Positions 23,239 to 35,018 of a stretch of 64,000 nucleotides of DNA are shown here, piece by piece; position 1 is the stretch's first letter, and each line of letters opens with the position of its first letter. The DNA is from Cavia porcellus. Its lineage: Eukaryota > Chordata > Mammalia > Rodentia > Caviidae. The DNA lies in contig NW_026947507.1 of assembly GCF_034190915.1 (NCBI RefSeq), positions 16,564,501 to 16,628,500 on the forward strand, in the 5' to 3' direction. A program made the translations under genes and the position numbers. The notes under the pieces were generated by a model. That model had not been told where the DNA came from. It ran no database searches and saw only the letters and a program-made list of their open reading frames with translations.

Positions 23239-24589
23239 ACTTTTAAATAATGTTTAAAAAACTATATTGAGGTCTTATCTGCCAAACTCAAGATGAATTT
23301 ACACACTTTTCACCATTTTCTATTAAGTTGGGTATCATGTTTTTCATGAAATATAGCATCCTTTACGTTTAAAAGTTCTATTTATAGAAAATATGATTAA
23401 GTTTTTAATATACAAGGAAAAAGATATAGACTCTCTCCATTACAGATCCCATCAGACGAATGTGATGTGTTAGGAAACAATGCAGCCATTCATGATTATG
23501 TATCGATAGACTGGGCTCAAAGCTTCTAAAATAGGCTTTAGTATAGCAGCAATGGTAATGGTAATGATATTTTTTCATGTGATATTTTACGATGATGATA
23601 TTTTTCAATGATATTTTACGATGTACTAGTTACGATGCTGTTCTAAGAAACTTATACATATCTACCAGAATACACATTTGCCCTCGTGGTGTTACAATCA
23701 TCTTTTTATAGACGTATTAACTAACTCAAAAAGAATCTAACATGATTTCCAAACTCAAAGAGGATTGGTCAGGGTATAATCCCAGGCAGCTTCTATCTTG
23801 AAGCCTGGTGGCCATCTAATATCATGCATGCCACATTTCTAAACTTGGCAAACATTTCTTGTAATAGTGAATACATAAATAAGTGGATTAGATCATTCAG
23901 TTTCTCTCAAAGTCTAAGGTAAACTTTTTTCCTTATATATGTAAGACAAAACAGTTAATTTTCCAGTATAACAGCAGTTAGAGCTGATCAACAAACAAGA
24001 AATTCTGAGAGCAGCCTAAGCAATGGCTAACAATTTGAATGAAATGCTAAAAGCAATGCTGTACATCTAGTCCTACCAAGTAACCTCATATTGATGATTC
24101 TATACATAATTTCATTATGAATTTCTCTCACATTTTCTCTCATTGCTCAAAAACTAGGTTGTAATCAACAGATACTCTTAACCATGTGGCTGTTTCCAAT
24201 TAAGTTGATTAGTAATTTAATAGGATTTCCTATTTCCTGTTCTTATTCCATTTAAGTTAAGCAGCTTCATTGAGTTTCAAGCAAAAGCTAGAGTGTATTG
24301 GTCACTAGACAGCTGTTTTGGAATTTCCCAGCCGGCGCTTTCTCTTTCAGTATTCCACAGCTAAATTAACTACTGTGTTCGTGGACTTGTTCTTCCTCCT
24401 CTGCTGATGTGTACAAAAACAATGCCAACTTCCAAAGAAATGGCACTGACAGAATCTTCATTATCTTCTGAGTTGTGTTCTACCACTTGACCTCCTAAAG
24501 CTAGTTAGCTACCAAGCCTCCAATCCCATTTGCTAAACAGCTGTAAGTGTATCATATCACCTGGTTCCATTCCAACCCTTGCTCTTAGC
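23239..24589. other. Unannotated stretch
   Basis: No gene was seen. An imperfect repeat of gatattttacgatg lies near 23580-23625. The part around 23630-23770 may be a further MIR remnant, but the match is too weak to call. Confidence 0.4.
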
Positions 24590-25225
24590 TCCAGTCCTTA
24601 ACATTTTCCTTATATCCCTTAACCAGCCCCTCAGCTAGTATCTGTTTCTTTGGTCTGGCTTCCCTCCAACACTGCTCCAAGCTAAAGCTGTCTATCATCA
24701 AAGATCATCTTCCCAAATTATAAATCTGATCATGTCCTTCCCTATTTAAAAATCGTCAGTGACTTCTTACTTTCACAAGATAAAATTAAAACTGGTTAAC
24801 ATGATGTCAAGGCCATATGCAGTCTCCTCAAGACTACCTTCTCTTTTCAGATTTAACTAACTTCTTCCTGAAACTTTTAAACTGCTACCGAGACGTTCGG
24901 TGGTTTTGTGTGAACAGAGCACACTCACCACATTTGCTTTTATTATGCCTGAAATTTTGTCACTCAGTTTCATCCCTCTGCTGCCACTTACTTTTGCAAC
25001 ATGTCTGCTCCAAAAGCTTTCTCTAACCTTCCTGTTCAGTCACCTTTGATTTCCCTCCAGACTGCTAAGTATCCCCATGGCAGGCACAGGTTTCCTTGAC
25101 ATAGGCTTCTGGCTATGTTAGTTTGTCTGTTTTCTCAATTTAATGGATGCAATTAAAAGAACCATCTTTGTGCCTTCAGTGCTAGTACAGTGCTTCACAG
25201 ACAGTACGTGTTCAAAAGTAAATAT
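24590..25225 (+). mobile_element. L2 LINE 3' end (sense)
   Basis: Sense L2 3' landmarks are in order: catcttcccaaattataaat, ctgatcatgtccttccctat, aaaatcgtcagtgacttctt, gataaaattaaaactggtta, atgatgtcaaggccatatgc, and the terminal gctagtacagtgcttcacag...gtgttcaaaagta. These match the block in L2 that runs from 'ctgatcatgtcact' to 'cagtgcctggcacatagtaggtgctcaataa'. It is the longest and clearest L2 piece in the window. Confidence 0.75.
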
Positions 25226-26534
25226 CTAAGGAGAATCAATATTATAAAAAATGATTACAGATGTTCATCTATTTCCTGTGTTTCAATAAGAAAAATATCA
25301 CTTTATTTTGCCTACCTATTAACATGTTTTACTACTTAATTAGTGACTATATGATTAGACAGATTTAAATGACTAATTGAATAAAAATCAATTGTTATTA
25401 GTGTATGAAATAATACAACATGATAAGAAGTATATTTGTTCATTGTCTCTAGTTCCCACTATATAGTTCCTAAATTTCCTGATATCTTTGGACTTATGAG
25501 TGTCTTGCATGAGTGGTGGCTGGAAAGTCATGGATAGCTTCAATATGAGAGCTGTTCACCAGAAAGACCAAAGCACAATTAATTAATTAATTAATTTTCT
25601 GCCCCATTTGCCGAACTCTAAGCAGGGGAAAGAGGGCTGGGAAATGAGTTATTCACCAAAGGCCAATAATTTAATCTGTACATCTGAAGACTGAAAAGCT
25701 AAATGGTAGGGTTCCAAGAACTTTTGGCGTTATAGTCAATATGACTGCCCTGTTGCTGAAAGTGGTGCACCCAGAAAGGACATGGACACTGCTTCCCCCA
25801 GACTGTCCCTAACAATACTCCATTTGGCTGCTCTGAGTATAATATTCAAATGATCATAAGTAAAGTATTTGTTTCCCTGAGTTCTGTGATTCTCTATGAG
25901 TAATTCTATCAAATTACTAATTTGAGGAGAGATCACAGAAAATCTTCCTATCTTCACAGCCAGAGAATCATAATCTGTGAGGGTTTTGTTGTGTGACTTA
26001 GTTCTTATCCTATGCTGTGTGTATTAACTCAGGGTAGTTACTATCAGTTAGCATCAATGAATTAAATTGTAGACATGTAGTTGGTGTCTAGAGAGTTAAA
26101 GAATTTTATTCGGGGAGAAAAAGCTCACACATTTGCAGTACACAATAACATTCATAGTGAGGAGTTGGTGCAATTACATTATACATCTTGATTATTTTGA
26201 GTTATGAATAAAATGTTCAGTATAATTATGTGCAAATTAAAACTATTGCTCTCATGTAGTAGATCAACTACAATAAGCTGACAAAGTATCTTTTTTAATT
26301 TCAAGTGAAATTATTCTTTCCCCCCTAATAAGTAATTCAAAGGATTCATTCTTCAGATAATATTCAAAGAAAAGTTTCTGGGATGTTTAAATGACAATTT
26401 ATTAAAACATTTTAACACTTGGCTTTAATGAATAAACAATTTTGGGAAGTTGTCATTGCTCTGTGCAATATGGCACAGGTACTTATTTCCCTGGTTTCTA
26501 AAGTTAACTTTGTATGGATTTAAATTTTAGTATT
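25226..26534. other. Unannotated stretch
   Basis: No gene was seen. A short AATT tandem run lies at about 25577-25598. Confidence 0.4.
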
Positions 26535-26710
26535 GCAGCACTTTCTTTCTGTGACAGAGGGGAATTTTTGGAAAAACACTTAATCTTATTAAGCCTTAGT
26601 TTTTCAGTTTTAAAATAAAGTCAACCAAAGAATGTCTGCTTCATAGATTGTAAGATTGATATATGATAAAATAAAGCATGAACAGATTTAAATGGATTGC
26701 TAGACATAGT
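26535..26710 (+). mobile_element. MIR-type SINE fossil
   Basis: Diverged MIR order: tctgtgacagaggggaattt, acacttaatcttattaagcc, ttagtttttcagttttaaaa, ctgcttcatagattgtaaga, then gataaaataaagcatgaaca. This corresponds to 'tgtgaccttgggcaagtcacttaacctc...tcagtttcctcatctgtaaaatgg...'. Confidence 0.65.
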
Positions 26711-28640
26711 AAGGCCATATTAATCATTTTATTTGTGTTATTTTACCACTTTACTTTAACATTATATTTTAAAATTGCCCATCCTTCATAATTTATCCCA
26801 TTGATATCTACTTTATTCATAAACTCACATGTGGCTGGCAGATCTCCTGAACTACAACATTATCAGCCATGCCTTGAGAGGCATGGAAGTATTTTAGAGC
26901 ATCTGGCTCTTCAGAACCAGCTGGCTTGCCTCATAAACCCTACCTCCTGTTGTCCAAATTTTCAAAGTCAGCATGACACAGTTAGGGAATTCAAGGAGAA
27001 GACAGCATTGGTAGTGAATAAGCAATAGTTCATGATTCTGGAAGGTCACAAGTCATTGTCTTTCTTAAGATGGTAAGCTCTTGATTTAATGATAGCTATT
27101 TTTTCCCTAAATTACTCTAACAAGAGTTCCAGAAATGAGTTCTGTGCTTAATACTAATATAAGAGCATACCAATGCCTGCATGTAGAATGAGTTGCTTGT
27201 TTGGAGAATAAGGACATGCAAATAGTCTGGCAAAAGGCCAGAACTGGATAATGATGAGAACTGGCAACAAGACACACTGCAGCTATGATCATATACAGAC
27301 TTTACATTTGGTTTCAATATCAAATCCAAATATAAGAACTTAAAATTGCTGCACAAAGAACAGATGTATTGCTATTCCATAAATCTTGGTACCACTTTTA
27401 TGGTCAACATCATATTTTTTATTAAACTGTATCTGAAACTGTTTTATTCCCTCTCTCTGAGTATGAACTACATTACAGCTAGGTCCAATGCTGTTATGTA
27501 ATAAAAGACACACATATAATTTGCTGGAAGAAAACAAACTCAATTGATTGGCAATCATTTACTAAAACAATATCTCCCTCAAACTCATCTTTAAAATAAA
27601 ATATCAATTTTTGATATATCTATTGGATACTGTATGCTGAAAAAAGTAAATCTGAAAACCACTTACACAATAACGCTAAGTGAAACCATTACAATAGTAG
27701 AAAAGGAATATTATGATTTCTATTAACATTTAGATAGAAGTGAAAGTTAAAATGTAATGATTGCTGATAATTATCAGAATAAGGAGAAAATCATCTCTAG
27801 AATGAATTTTGTGATAGTTAAGTATCTAAGCACTCAGTATACAAGAGGACACAAGGTCAAGTCAGAATAAAATAAAAATGAAGTAAGTAGTTGAGAGAAA
27901 GACTCATTAATATATAACTCACTGCAGGTAGAGGAGTATGTGTGAAAAGTCACATGGGTCAAATACCTAATTCCTCCCCCACTTTGGTACAACTGATTAA
28001 CTCTTGTGTCTCTGGAGAAGAAATGGAAGAAGAGTAAAATGTGTGAAAGAATCTAATGAGGTTTATAAAATACCTAACCAAGTTTATAATATAAATTAGA
28101 TTAGAAAAGTCTACACTCAATGGAGGATTCAGTTAGGTGAGATCAATTATAACAACTCTATATTTTAACAAGTTAAAAGAGAGAGCCAAAAGTGTATTAT
28201 ATCTAAAATTAATTTTTATTTCATGAAATTCCTGAGCACTGTTTATATGACTCTGTAAGTTCCTTATAGACATTATCCATACAGAGGTGTGGGGCTAAAT
28301 TATAAGTAATTCGTTCAGCTCAAGAAAGTTCAATAAGGGAGCTAGTCAATTGTTTTGCTTGGTTAATCACCTTTTCATGCTTTAGTGAAAGAAATTCACA
28401 GGAATTACATAATTTTGATAGGCACAAAATTGTCTTTTGCTTTATTTCTTATTCTCCATATAAATGACATTCTGCAAAAATAGATGGAGGCTTCAACTAT
28501 ACTAGAATAACCCAAAATGTATGTTCAATCACATTTGAATAATTTTTAATTGATATTACGTCCCAGTGAGGTTTTAGTGTGCTATGCAATATTTACAGAT
28601 TTTTTTTTAGAAAATATTCCATATACCTCCTGAGAATCCA
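26711..28640. other. Unannotated stretch
   Basis: No gene was seen. The 75-codon open frame at 26801-27028 has no recognised domain. Confidence 0.4.
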
Positions 28641-28745
28641 TCAAAAGACATAGAAGGAGAGAGGGAAGACAGAGAAAGAGAGAAAAGAAAAAGAGAGAGA
28701 AAGAGATAAAAAGGAAAATTAGGAGAGTAAGGAAAATAAGTGGAA
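28641..28745 (+). repeat. Purine-rich (GA-type) tract
   Basis: About 100 bp of almost pure purine on the plus strand, a degenerate GA/GAAA repeat. Such tracts are low-complexity sequence and can adopt non-B DNA structures; no function is claimed. Confidence 0.85.
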
Positions 28746-28796
28746 TGACAAAGACCAAGAAAAACATCAAAGTTAATCATTTAAAACTAGTCTTCT

Positions 28797-28880
28797 GGGC
28801 TGGGGATATAGGTCAGTAGCACAATGCTTGCCCAGCAAGCATGAGATTATCTGTTCAATCCCTGGTACCAAACATATTAA
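28797..28880 (+). mobile_element. ID-type SINE, older copy
   Basis: The head gggctggggatataggtcag, the anticodon region gcttgcccagcaagcatgag and the end ctgttcaatccctggtacca are clear. It is diverged and lacks the tail of the young copies. Confidence 0.85.
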
Positions 28881-29324
28881 TATAATAATTAATTAATTAA
28901 AAACAAAATGTATCTTTAATTGTTTAATACTTTCTTACAGATGAAAACTTAGAATAGTACAAGATTAGTTTAAGAGCAAGAAATTGATAGAAAATTAGTA
29001 CATTTAAAATTATACACTAATTTTTAAAAAATGTAGAGGGGATTTACTATTCAAAGAGCTGTCTTTGAGCAAACAGTAAGGTTATGAAAAAAATTTTGGC
29101 AAGGGGAAGTCTGGGTGAAAATTGAGGATTCAGTCACATGAGACCATCATAGCAAGTCCCAAGACATCTAGATGTCAACCAGGACAGAAATATGAAAAAG
29201 AAACTTACGGTCTGATCCTGCTATGAACACAGAATTTTATGGAATCAGTATTATGAGGTTAATCTATTTCTGCATAAATGGAATGTCAACCACAATGCAG
29301 GAATGAACTATAATTGAAGGTAGA

Positions 29325-29411
29325 ATTTCATGAGCTCAGTGGCCCTGTCTGGCAAGCATGAGATCATGAGTTCGATCTCTGGTACTGGAAAAAAAAAAAA
29401 AAAAAAAAAAA
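29325..29411 (+). mobile_element. ID-type SINE, diverged, with A tail
   Basis: The head is degenerate (atttcatgagctcagtggcc), but the 3' half (ggcaagcatgagatcatgag, ttcgatctctggtactgg) is clear and is followed by about 23 A residues. Confidence 0.8.
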
Positions 29412-31484
29412 GGATTTTTAGGAAATTTGAGTTTAAAGTCTACTATATAACCTTTCAGAAATTATTTACCTGGAGTTTGTGTTGAGGGTTTATAATGGCA
29501 AACTATCTGCTAAGAATCCAGTGAAGTATATTACAGATAAGAAAACAATTACAAATGTTAAATAATATTGTTATTTATGCTTTTATTTTCATTATTGTCA
29601 AGATTATGTCCTATGCTGCTTTTTCTTCCCTAAAACCAAAGTAGGATCAAATTTGTATGGTAGAGCTAAGTCTCCAGGCACAGGTTTAAGTGAGCCATGC
29701 TTTGAAGGAGAAGAATGGGAAGCAAGCAATTTGCATGTGTGCATTTATAGTTGGCACTAACTTGAACTGTGATTTGAGAAAATTTTCAAAATTTTGAGGT
29801 TATAACAAGTGTTTGCTTTCATCTGCTTTTGAGAATGCCATTATATATGCTTGGAAGGATGAAAGGTACAAATTTTGTAATTGCCACTTCCCAGGAGAGA
29901 GTAATTAGGAAAAAAAGAACTAAATTAAATCATTTGTTTAAAACTGTCAATTTAATAGTATTTTATGATACAAAGTCTCAGTATTTCTTTTCCTATTTAA
30001 AAAAGATTAAATATTCTACAGTGCATATATTCCCAAAGGAAAAAAAGACTTGATCTCACATCATGAAAGATGACACAGTCGTTTGTAATTATTAAATCAT
30101 TTTGATTTTTTGCCTATTTTGACAGTCTCTAAAAATTTTATGGACAATGAAAAATTTACACCCTTAAATTAGAGCCAAAGGAGTGAAAAAATAAGACAAT
30201 TTAAAAAAATTGTTTGCATTTTTTAACCAGCAAATTAAAGTTTTGACTAAGAAATGTGCCTGCAGATCTCTATACAAGAAAACAATGGAAACAAATCACC
30301 AAGAAAATTATCAAACATATTAAAAATATTCTATGAGTAATCACCATGACATCAAAGGAAATAATGCTCCAAGACCAGATTTGTAACAAATGTATCAATT
30401 AGATTGCAGCATCATGTATACACAAATACTTCAAATTTTTTTTAATAATCTTTAATATCAAAATGGGCAAAGGCTTCAAAATTGGCAAAAATGAATAGAA
30501 AACATGCAATGAAGAAATAAAAAAAGAATTTGGTTAAAAGTAAAGAAACAAGTAATCATTTTCAACGTTTTTCTTTTTTTTTTCTTTACTTAATATTTGA
30601 AAAAATTCAAAATTTTGGAATAAATATATGAAGAGACATATACATCTATAAACCACAGGGAAGTATTTGTAAAGAATACTTTGAAATCATGCCTCCCAAA
30701 TCTGTGAAACTCTGTGGGAGCTCCAGGGAAAGCTTCATTATTTCACCCTGCTACCAAGGACTGATCAAAACACTTCTCTCTATTGTTGTTTATAAGTTTT
30801 TCAAAATCTTTTATGCGTAAATCTGTAATTAAATTCTGTCAAAATACACGTAGTACAACATAAATATTTTTTGATAATTCTTTCAATATTACAATTCCTG
30901 TGAGATATTTTACCCTCTCTTGAACATAGACTATTGAAAGATATTCAAACATGAGGGTAACTGTAACAAATTTTCTGTACTTCAAAATACAATAAGGATA
31001 AGAGCTTCAAATTTCCCAACATATAGAAATATTTGTTTGAGGAAATTGAAATTCTATTTCAATTTCATCATATATTTTATATATATGTCAAATTATCATA
31101 CTGTACTTCATAAATATGTACAGTATATAATTAATATGTATGTAATTTGTGCCAATTAAAAAGTCAAAAATGCATGCAATAAATATTTATTTCTATTATA
31201 CAAAATGTATGCTGTGGGTGCTCAAAAATCATCATTGATACATCAAATGGCTAGTAGAACACTATTGAGTTAGACTTTAGCAGAGGGAGACGTAGTTTTC
31301 TTTAAAAAGTACATACAGATTGGTGTGTTTGTGTACTGGGACTATTTACTACTCCTTACAGTCCTGGAGATTGCTGCTTCTCCATGGTTGTAAAATGATT
31401 ATTCATGGAAAAGACAATGCATAGAGATGTGCTATTCCATGCAACCACAGAGTTCTATGGATAACAGTCTTCGACCCAACCGTG
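29412..31484. other. Long unannotated AT-rich stretch
   Basis: No gene was seen. It contains a 25-nt perfect-arm inverted repeat at 31042-31066, listed separately. Confidence 0.4.
31042..31066. repeat. Short perfect inverted repeat
   Basis: Arms gaaattgaaat and atttcaatttc (11 bp each) around a 3-nt tct spacer. It could form a hairpin; no function is implied. Confidence 0.85.
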
Positions 31485-31786
31485 GTGCTTTTGGGAGTTA
31501 GTAGAATGTTTAAGGGCAGGCTAAGAAGAAAAATTCCAGTTATTGAGGACCTGCCTTTGAAAGGGACATTGAAACCTCAGCCCCTTTCTTTCTCTTTTGC
31601 CTCCTGGCTACCAAAAGATAGCTATTTCCTCCATCACCTGTGATGTGCTACTTGGCCATACACAAAAGCAATCAACCTAAACACCATGGCTTGACATTTG
31701 GAAAGTCAGGAAGCAAAGTAAGTATGTCTTCTTTTTCAGGTATTTGGCTTGCTTTACTATGGGAAGTCTGATCAACACAGAAGAAT
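31485..31786 (+). mobile_element. Rodent MaLR-type LTR remnant
   Basis: A segment aaacctcagcccctttcttt, ctcttttgcctcctggctac, ttcctccatcacctgtgatg, ...gggaagtctgatcaacaca resembles the 3' half of rodent MaLR LTRs. The usual aataaa region is altered. No viral genes are present. Confidence 0.5.
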
Positions 31787-32089
31787 AACAGATCTTTATT
31801 TGCCAGTAAAATGTATATCATGTGATTCTTTGAAATTTCTAGAGAAAATTATAAAGAAAAAAGAAAAATTGAAGACACTGGGAAGAGGAAGAACAGAAGG
31901 AAAATTTTTTGAATGGTAAAAGATATTCTGAAACTGGGTACTATTGAAAATTTCAATAGTTTATTCCAACTTACAAACTGGAAACTTAAATAAGTTTTAC
32001 ATTACTTAAATTACTTCTCAATAAAACTACTTTAAAATTGAATTCAACTTATATTACATTTATTAACATATTTAAATCTGTGACTCTAT

Positions 32090-32350
32090 TTGTCACTTTC
32101 TTGTTGCTGGGAAGAAATACCAAGCATGCACATATCTCTTAAAATAGGACAGCTTTATTAGATTCACTGTCTTCAATCTATTCAGGCCTTATTTGGCTGG
32201 TCCAAGGCAGAAAGAACATGGTGGAGGTTATGGCCTGGGAAAGTACATGGCCACCAGGCAACTGAGACATAGAAGTCCCAGGGTCAAGAATATACCCTTC
32301 AAGTTATGTCTCCAGTAACCTCATTGTTCTGATGAGGGGAACATTCTAGT
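32090..32350 (-). mobile_element. MaLR-type LTR remnant (antisense)
   Basis: Starts on the plus strand as tgtcactttcttgttgctgg, gaagaaataccaagcatgca, with an agctttattagattcactg segment (antisense of the aataaa-bearing block), then ggtccaaggcagaaagaaca. It is the reverse orientation of the MaLR 3' end seen at 10.4 kb and parallels the element at 61.2 kb. Confidence 0.5.
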
Positions 32351-32473
32351 TCTAAGCTATAATAATGATATTTTACGTTTTATAATGATCATGTTTTTCC
32401 ATTTTTATCAATTAAATTATCTTTGGATGTTATATCAAGGGCATCTCTAAATCAATGAGAACTATAAAAATTT

Positions 32474-32617
32474 TGAGGAGATGTGATTCAGGGTTGCACT
32501 ATATTCAAGCTTGTCTGGAACTCACTATATAGCCTAGGCTGTCCTCGAACTTGTGGGAGTCCTCCTGCCTCAGCTCTCAGGCACTGGGATTACATGCATG
32601 CACCACCAGGCCTGGAA
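32474..32617 (-). mobile_element. B1 SINE (antisense) with target-site duplication
   Basis: Antisense B1: gcttgtctggaactcactat, agcctaggctgtcctcgaac, cctcctgcctcagctctcag, gggattacatgcatgcacca. It is flanked by an exact 16-bp duplication agaactataaaaattt at 32458-32473 and 32618-32633. Confidence 0.93.
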
Positions 32618-32679
32618 AGAACTATAAAAATTTCAAATTTTCTTATGAATAATAACCATCTTATCAAAATATTCATCTT

Positions 32680-32772
32680 GGGCCAGGGAATATGCTCAAT
32701 GGCACAAGCACTTGCCTGGCAAGCATGAGGTTGTGAGTTTTATCCCCAGTTCCCCCCCAATATATATATATA
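32680..32772 (+). mobile_element. ID-type SINE
   Basis: Complete head (gggccagggaatatgctcaa), anticodon region (cttgcctggcaagcatgagg) and 3' end (tatccccagttcc), followed by a C-rich then (TA)n tail. Confidence 0.85.
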
Positions 32773-33149
32773 AAATGCTGAGCCAGCCTATAATCACTTT
32801 GTTTCTATTTCCTTCTCCTGTATACTTTTCAAATTCTGTTAAATTTCTATTGCATCACAAAATTTAGACTATTACATACGCTTTAAAACTCACCATTCAT
32901 TTATAAAGTGCTGTCAAACATACGACTTCTCCATTTTGGTTACCATATTCAGCTTTGTTTTGTCTGTTTTGGCATTTCTTGGGTTAAGTTTTAGAAAAAG
33001 ACAATCATCGTTCTTTATAGCTTTATTGCAAACACTATGTTCAATGAATATTCATTTTCCTGAATTTCATTATTACTCAGTAGCCAATCACTCAGCAGCT
33101 AATGTATACTAATTTGCATTTTCTAATCTGGATGCCTAAATTCCCAAAA

Positions 33150-34170
33150 AACAATGGTCTATCACACAAAGGATTATAATCTACACTATATAAATAACTC
33201 AAAAAAATCAGATACCCAGATTTCTCAAACAGCAAATAAATATATGAAAAAAATGGTCAATATCATTGTACTTTATGAGATGTTTCAAAGTAAAATAATG
33301 AGGCGATTCTATCTACCCAGAAGAATGGCTATTATCTAAAAGTCAACCAATGATAAATGCTGATGGGTCTGTGTGGAAAAAGTAACCAGTCTCTGTTGTT
33401 GGTGGAAGTGTATACTGGTACAACCACTGTGGAAATCAGTGTGGCAATTCCTCAAAATCCTAGAAGTAGGGGTTCTAGCATGTAATCCCAGCGCTTGGGA
33501 GCTGAGGCAGGAGGATTTCCCACAAGTTCGAGGACAGCCTAGGCTATTTAGTGAGTTCAAGACAAGCTTGAACTACGGGTTCCATTTGATCTAGCCTTTT
33601 AGATATGATCCTGAAAGAAATAAAATCATTATGCAACAGCCATATATGCACACTCCTATTTACAGCAGCATAGTTTGCAATAGCTAAATCTTGGAAATAG
33701 CTCATGTGCCCATCAACCAAACAAAGAATAAAGATGTGGATTTTTATATAATGATTACTACTCAAACATACAGGATGGTCTTGAGACATTTTTAGGTAAA
33801 TGGATGCACCTTGAAACCATAATCTAAGTGAACCAAATTGAACACACATGTATAAATATCATATGGTATATCTGGTATGAGAACCAAAGTGTAAATAAGG
33901 ATTATGCTGTATACTGGATATTATAAAATAGAAAAAATCCTCAACAGGAGAAGGAAACTAGCTGGGCTTGGGGAAGATGAAGGAGAAAAATGAGAAGAGA
34001 ATAAAAAAAATAAAAACGAAACCAAATTTTTATAAATACAGAGGGGTACAGGGGCTGAAGGGAGAATAGGAGAATGGGAAAGAAAAATAATTAAGATATA
34101 TCAGGTACAAATTCCCTATGATGAATATGATCATTACATATCTAAAATGTACCAACAAACTTAATTAAAA
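33150..34170 (+). pseudogene. L1 ORF2 C-terminal remnant and 3'UTR
   Basis: Diverged sequence for the ORF2 carboxy-terminal region: gaagaatggctattatctaa, tgttggtggaagtgtatactgg, tacaaccactgtggaaatca, gtgtggcaattcctcaaaat, then caatagctaaatcttggaaat and catgtgcccatcaacc. This is the cysteine-rich C-terminal part of ORF2, broken by stops and frameshifts and interrupted by a B1 at about 33465-33577. A purine-rich and then AT-rich 3'UTR follows to about 34170. The element is 5'-truncated and dead, and its 3'UTR differs from that of the L1 at 35-36 kb. Confidence 0.85.
33465..33577 (+). mobile_element. B1 SINE inserted in L1
   Basis: The B1 body (tagcatgtaatcccagcgct, tgggagctgaggcaggagga, acaagttcgaggacagccta) with its internal duplicated segment splits L1 ORF2-derived sequence after cctagaagtagg; L1 resumes at ggttccatttgatc. 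It postdates the L1 insertion. No clear duplication is visible and it lacks a long A tail. Confidence 0.88.
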
Positions 34171-34290
34171 ATATTTAAGATTTGTTTGTATGTGATCAGT
34201 GAGAAAAGTTAGTTTCAGACAGGAATTTTATTATAAACAACGGGGTTTACCAATATTTCTAAAATTGAAATCATTAAGATACTAAGGATA

Positions 34291-34401
34291 GGGGCTGGGG
34301 ATTTAGCTCAGCGGCATAAGCGCCTGCCTTGCAAGCAGGTAGTCGTGAGTTCAATCCCTGGTACCGATAAAAACGAAAAAAAAAAGACCCCCCCCCAAAT
34401 A
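34291..34401 (+). mobile_element. ID-type SINE, young, with 15-bp target-site duplication
   Basis: Full-length copy with head ggggctggggatttagctca, intact anticodon stem-loop, ccctggtaccgat end and an A-rich tail containing gac and a run of nine C residues (34388-34396). The exact duplication aagatactaaggata flanks it at 34276-34290 and 34402-34416. Confidence 0.95.
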
Positions 34402-34416
34402 AAGATACTAAGGATA

Positions 34417-35018
34417 GGTTAACTGGACCTCAAAAATACAAGCATATATCATTACTTAGTGAAAATTACTAATTTGGTAATTACCAGAAGGTGGCAGAGC
34501 AATGTCCCCCTCACTCATTCAGAGTAAGAAGTATGTCCACAGCGTTAAGTGTCCATGCACAGGTTTCAACTCCTATTACAGCTCCTGTGTAACTCTCTTA
34601 TTTAATTTTGCTCAAGGAGTTTAGGACAATTGTTTGGAAGGCTATTTGTTTTTATTTTTTTCAGAGAAAATATTAGGCAACCTTTTATCCTTAAACATAA
34701 AGCATAGCTGACACAGATCTAAGGAATAGCGTCAAACTCAGATTTTCTTCTGAACAATAAAGGGATTTTTGGTATTTTTTTTAAAAAAAGCTTTAAAAAT
34801 GAAATTTCACTTTTATGCATTTCACTAATTAAATTTTTTTAAAAATGTAGAGCTTAAAAAATGGTAGAGTTTAATATCAAAAGAAAGAAAAAAAATAAAG
34901 TGTTTAGGAATACACACAAAATAAGCCTATTATAACTTGAGTGCCACGTGTTGATGTGAATTATGCTTTCACATTAAAGTTTCTGCATCCTTCTCATTTT
35001 AATAAAATGTTTTTGTAC
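34417..35018. other. Unannotated stretch between L1 pieces
   Basis: Mostly AT-rich unclassified sequence. A short L1-like string, cattaaagtttctgca near 34972, may mark the true 5' edge of the next L1, separated from the rest by about 37 bp. Confidence 0.4.

Noticed and set aside
28641..28745. Regulatory GAGA-type element
   Set aside because: The degenerate low-complexity purine tract has no flanking promoter features; it is listed only as a repeat.
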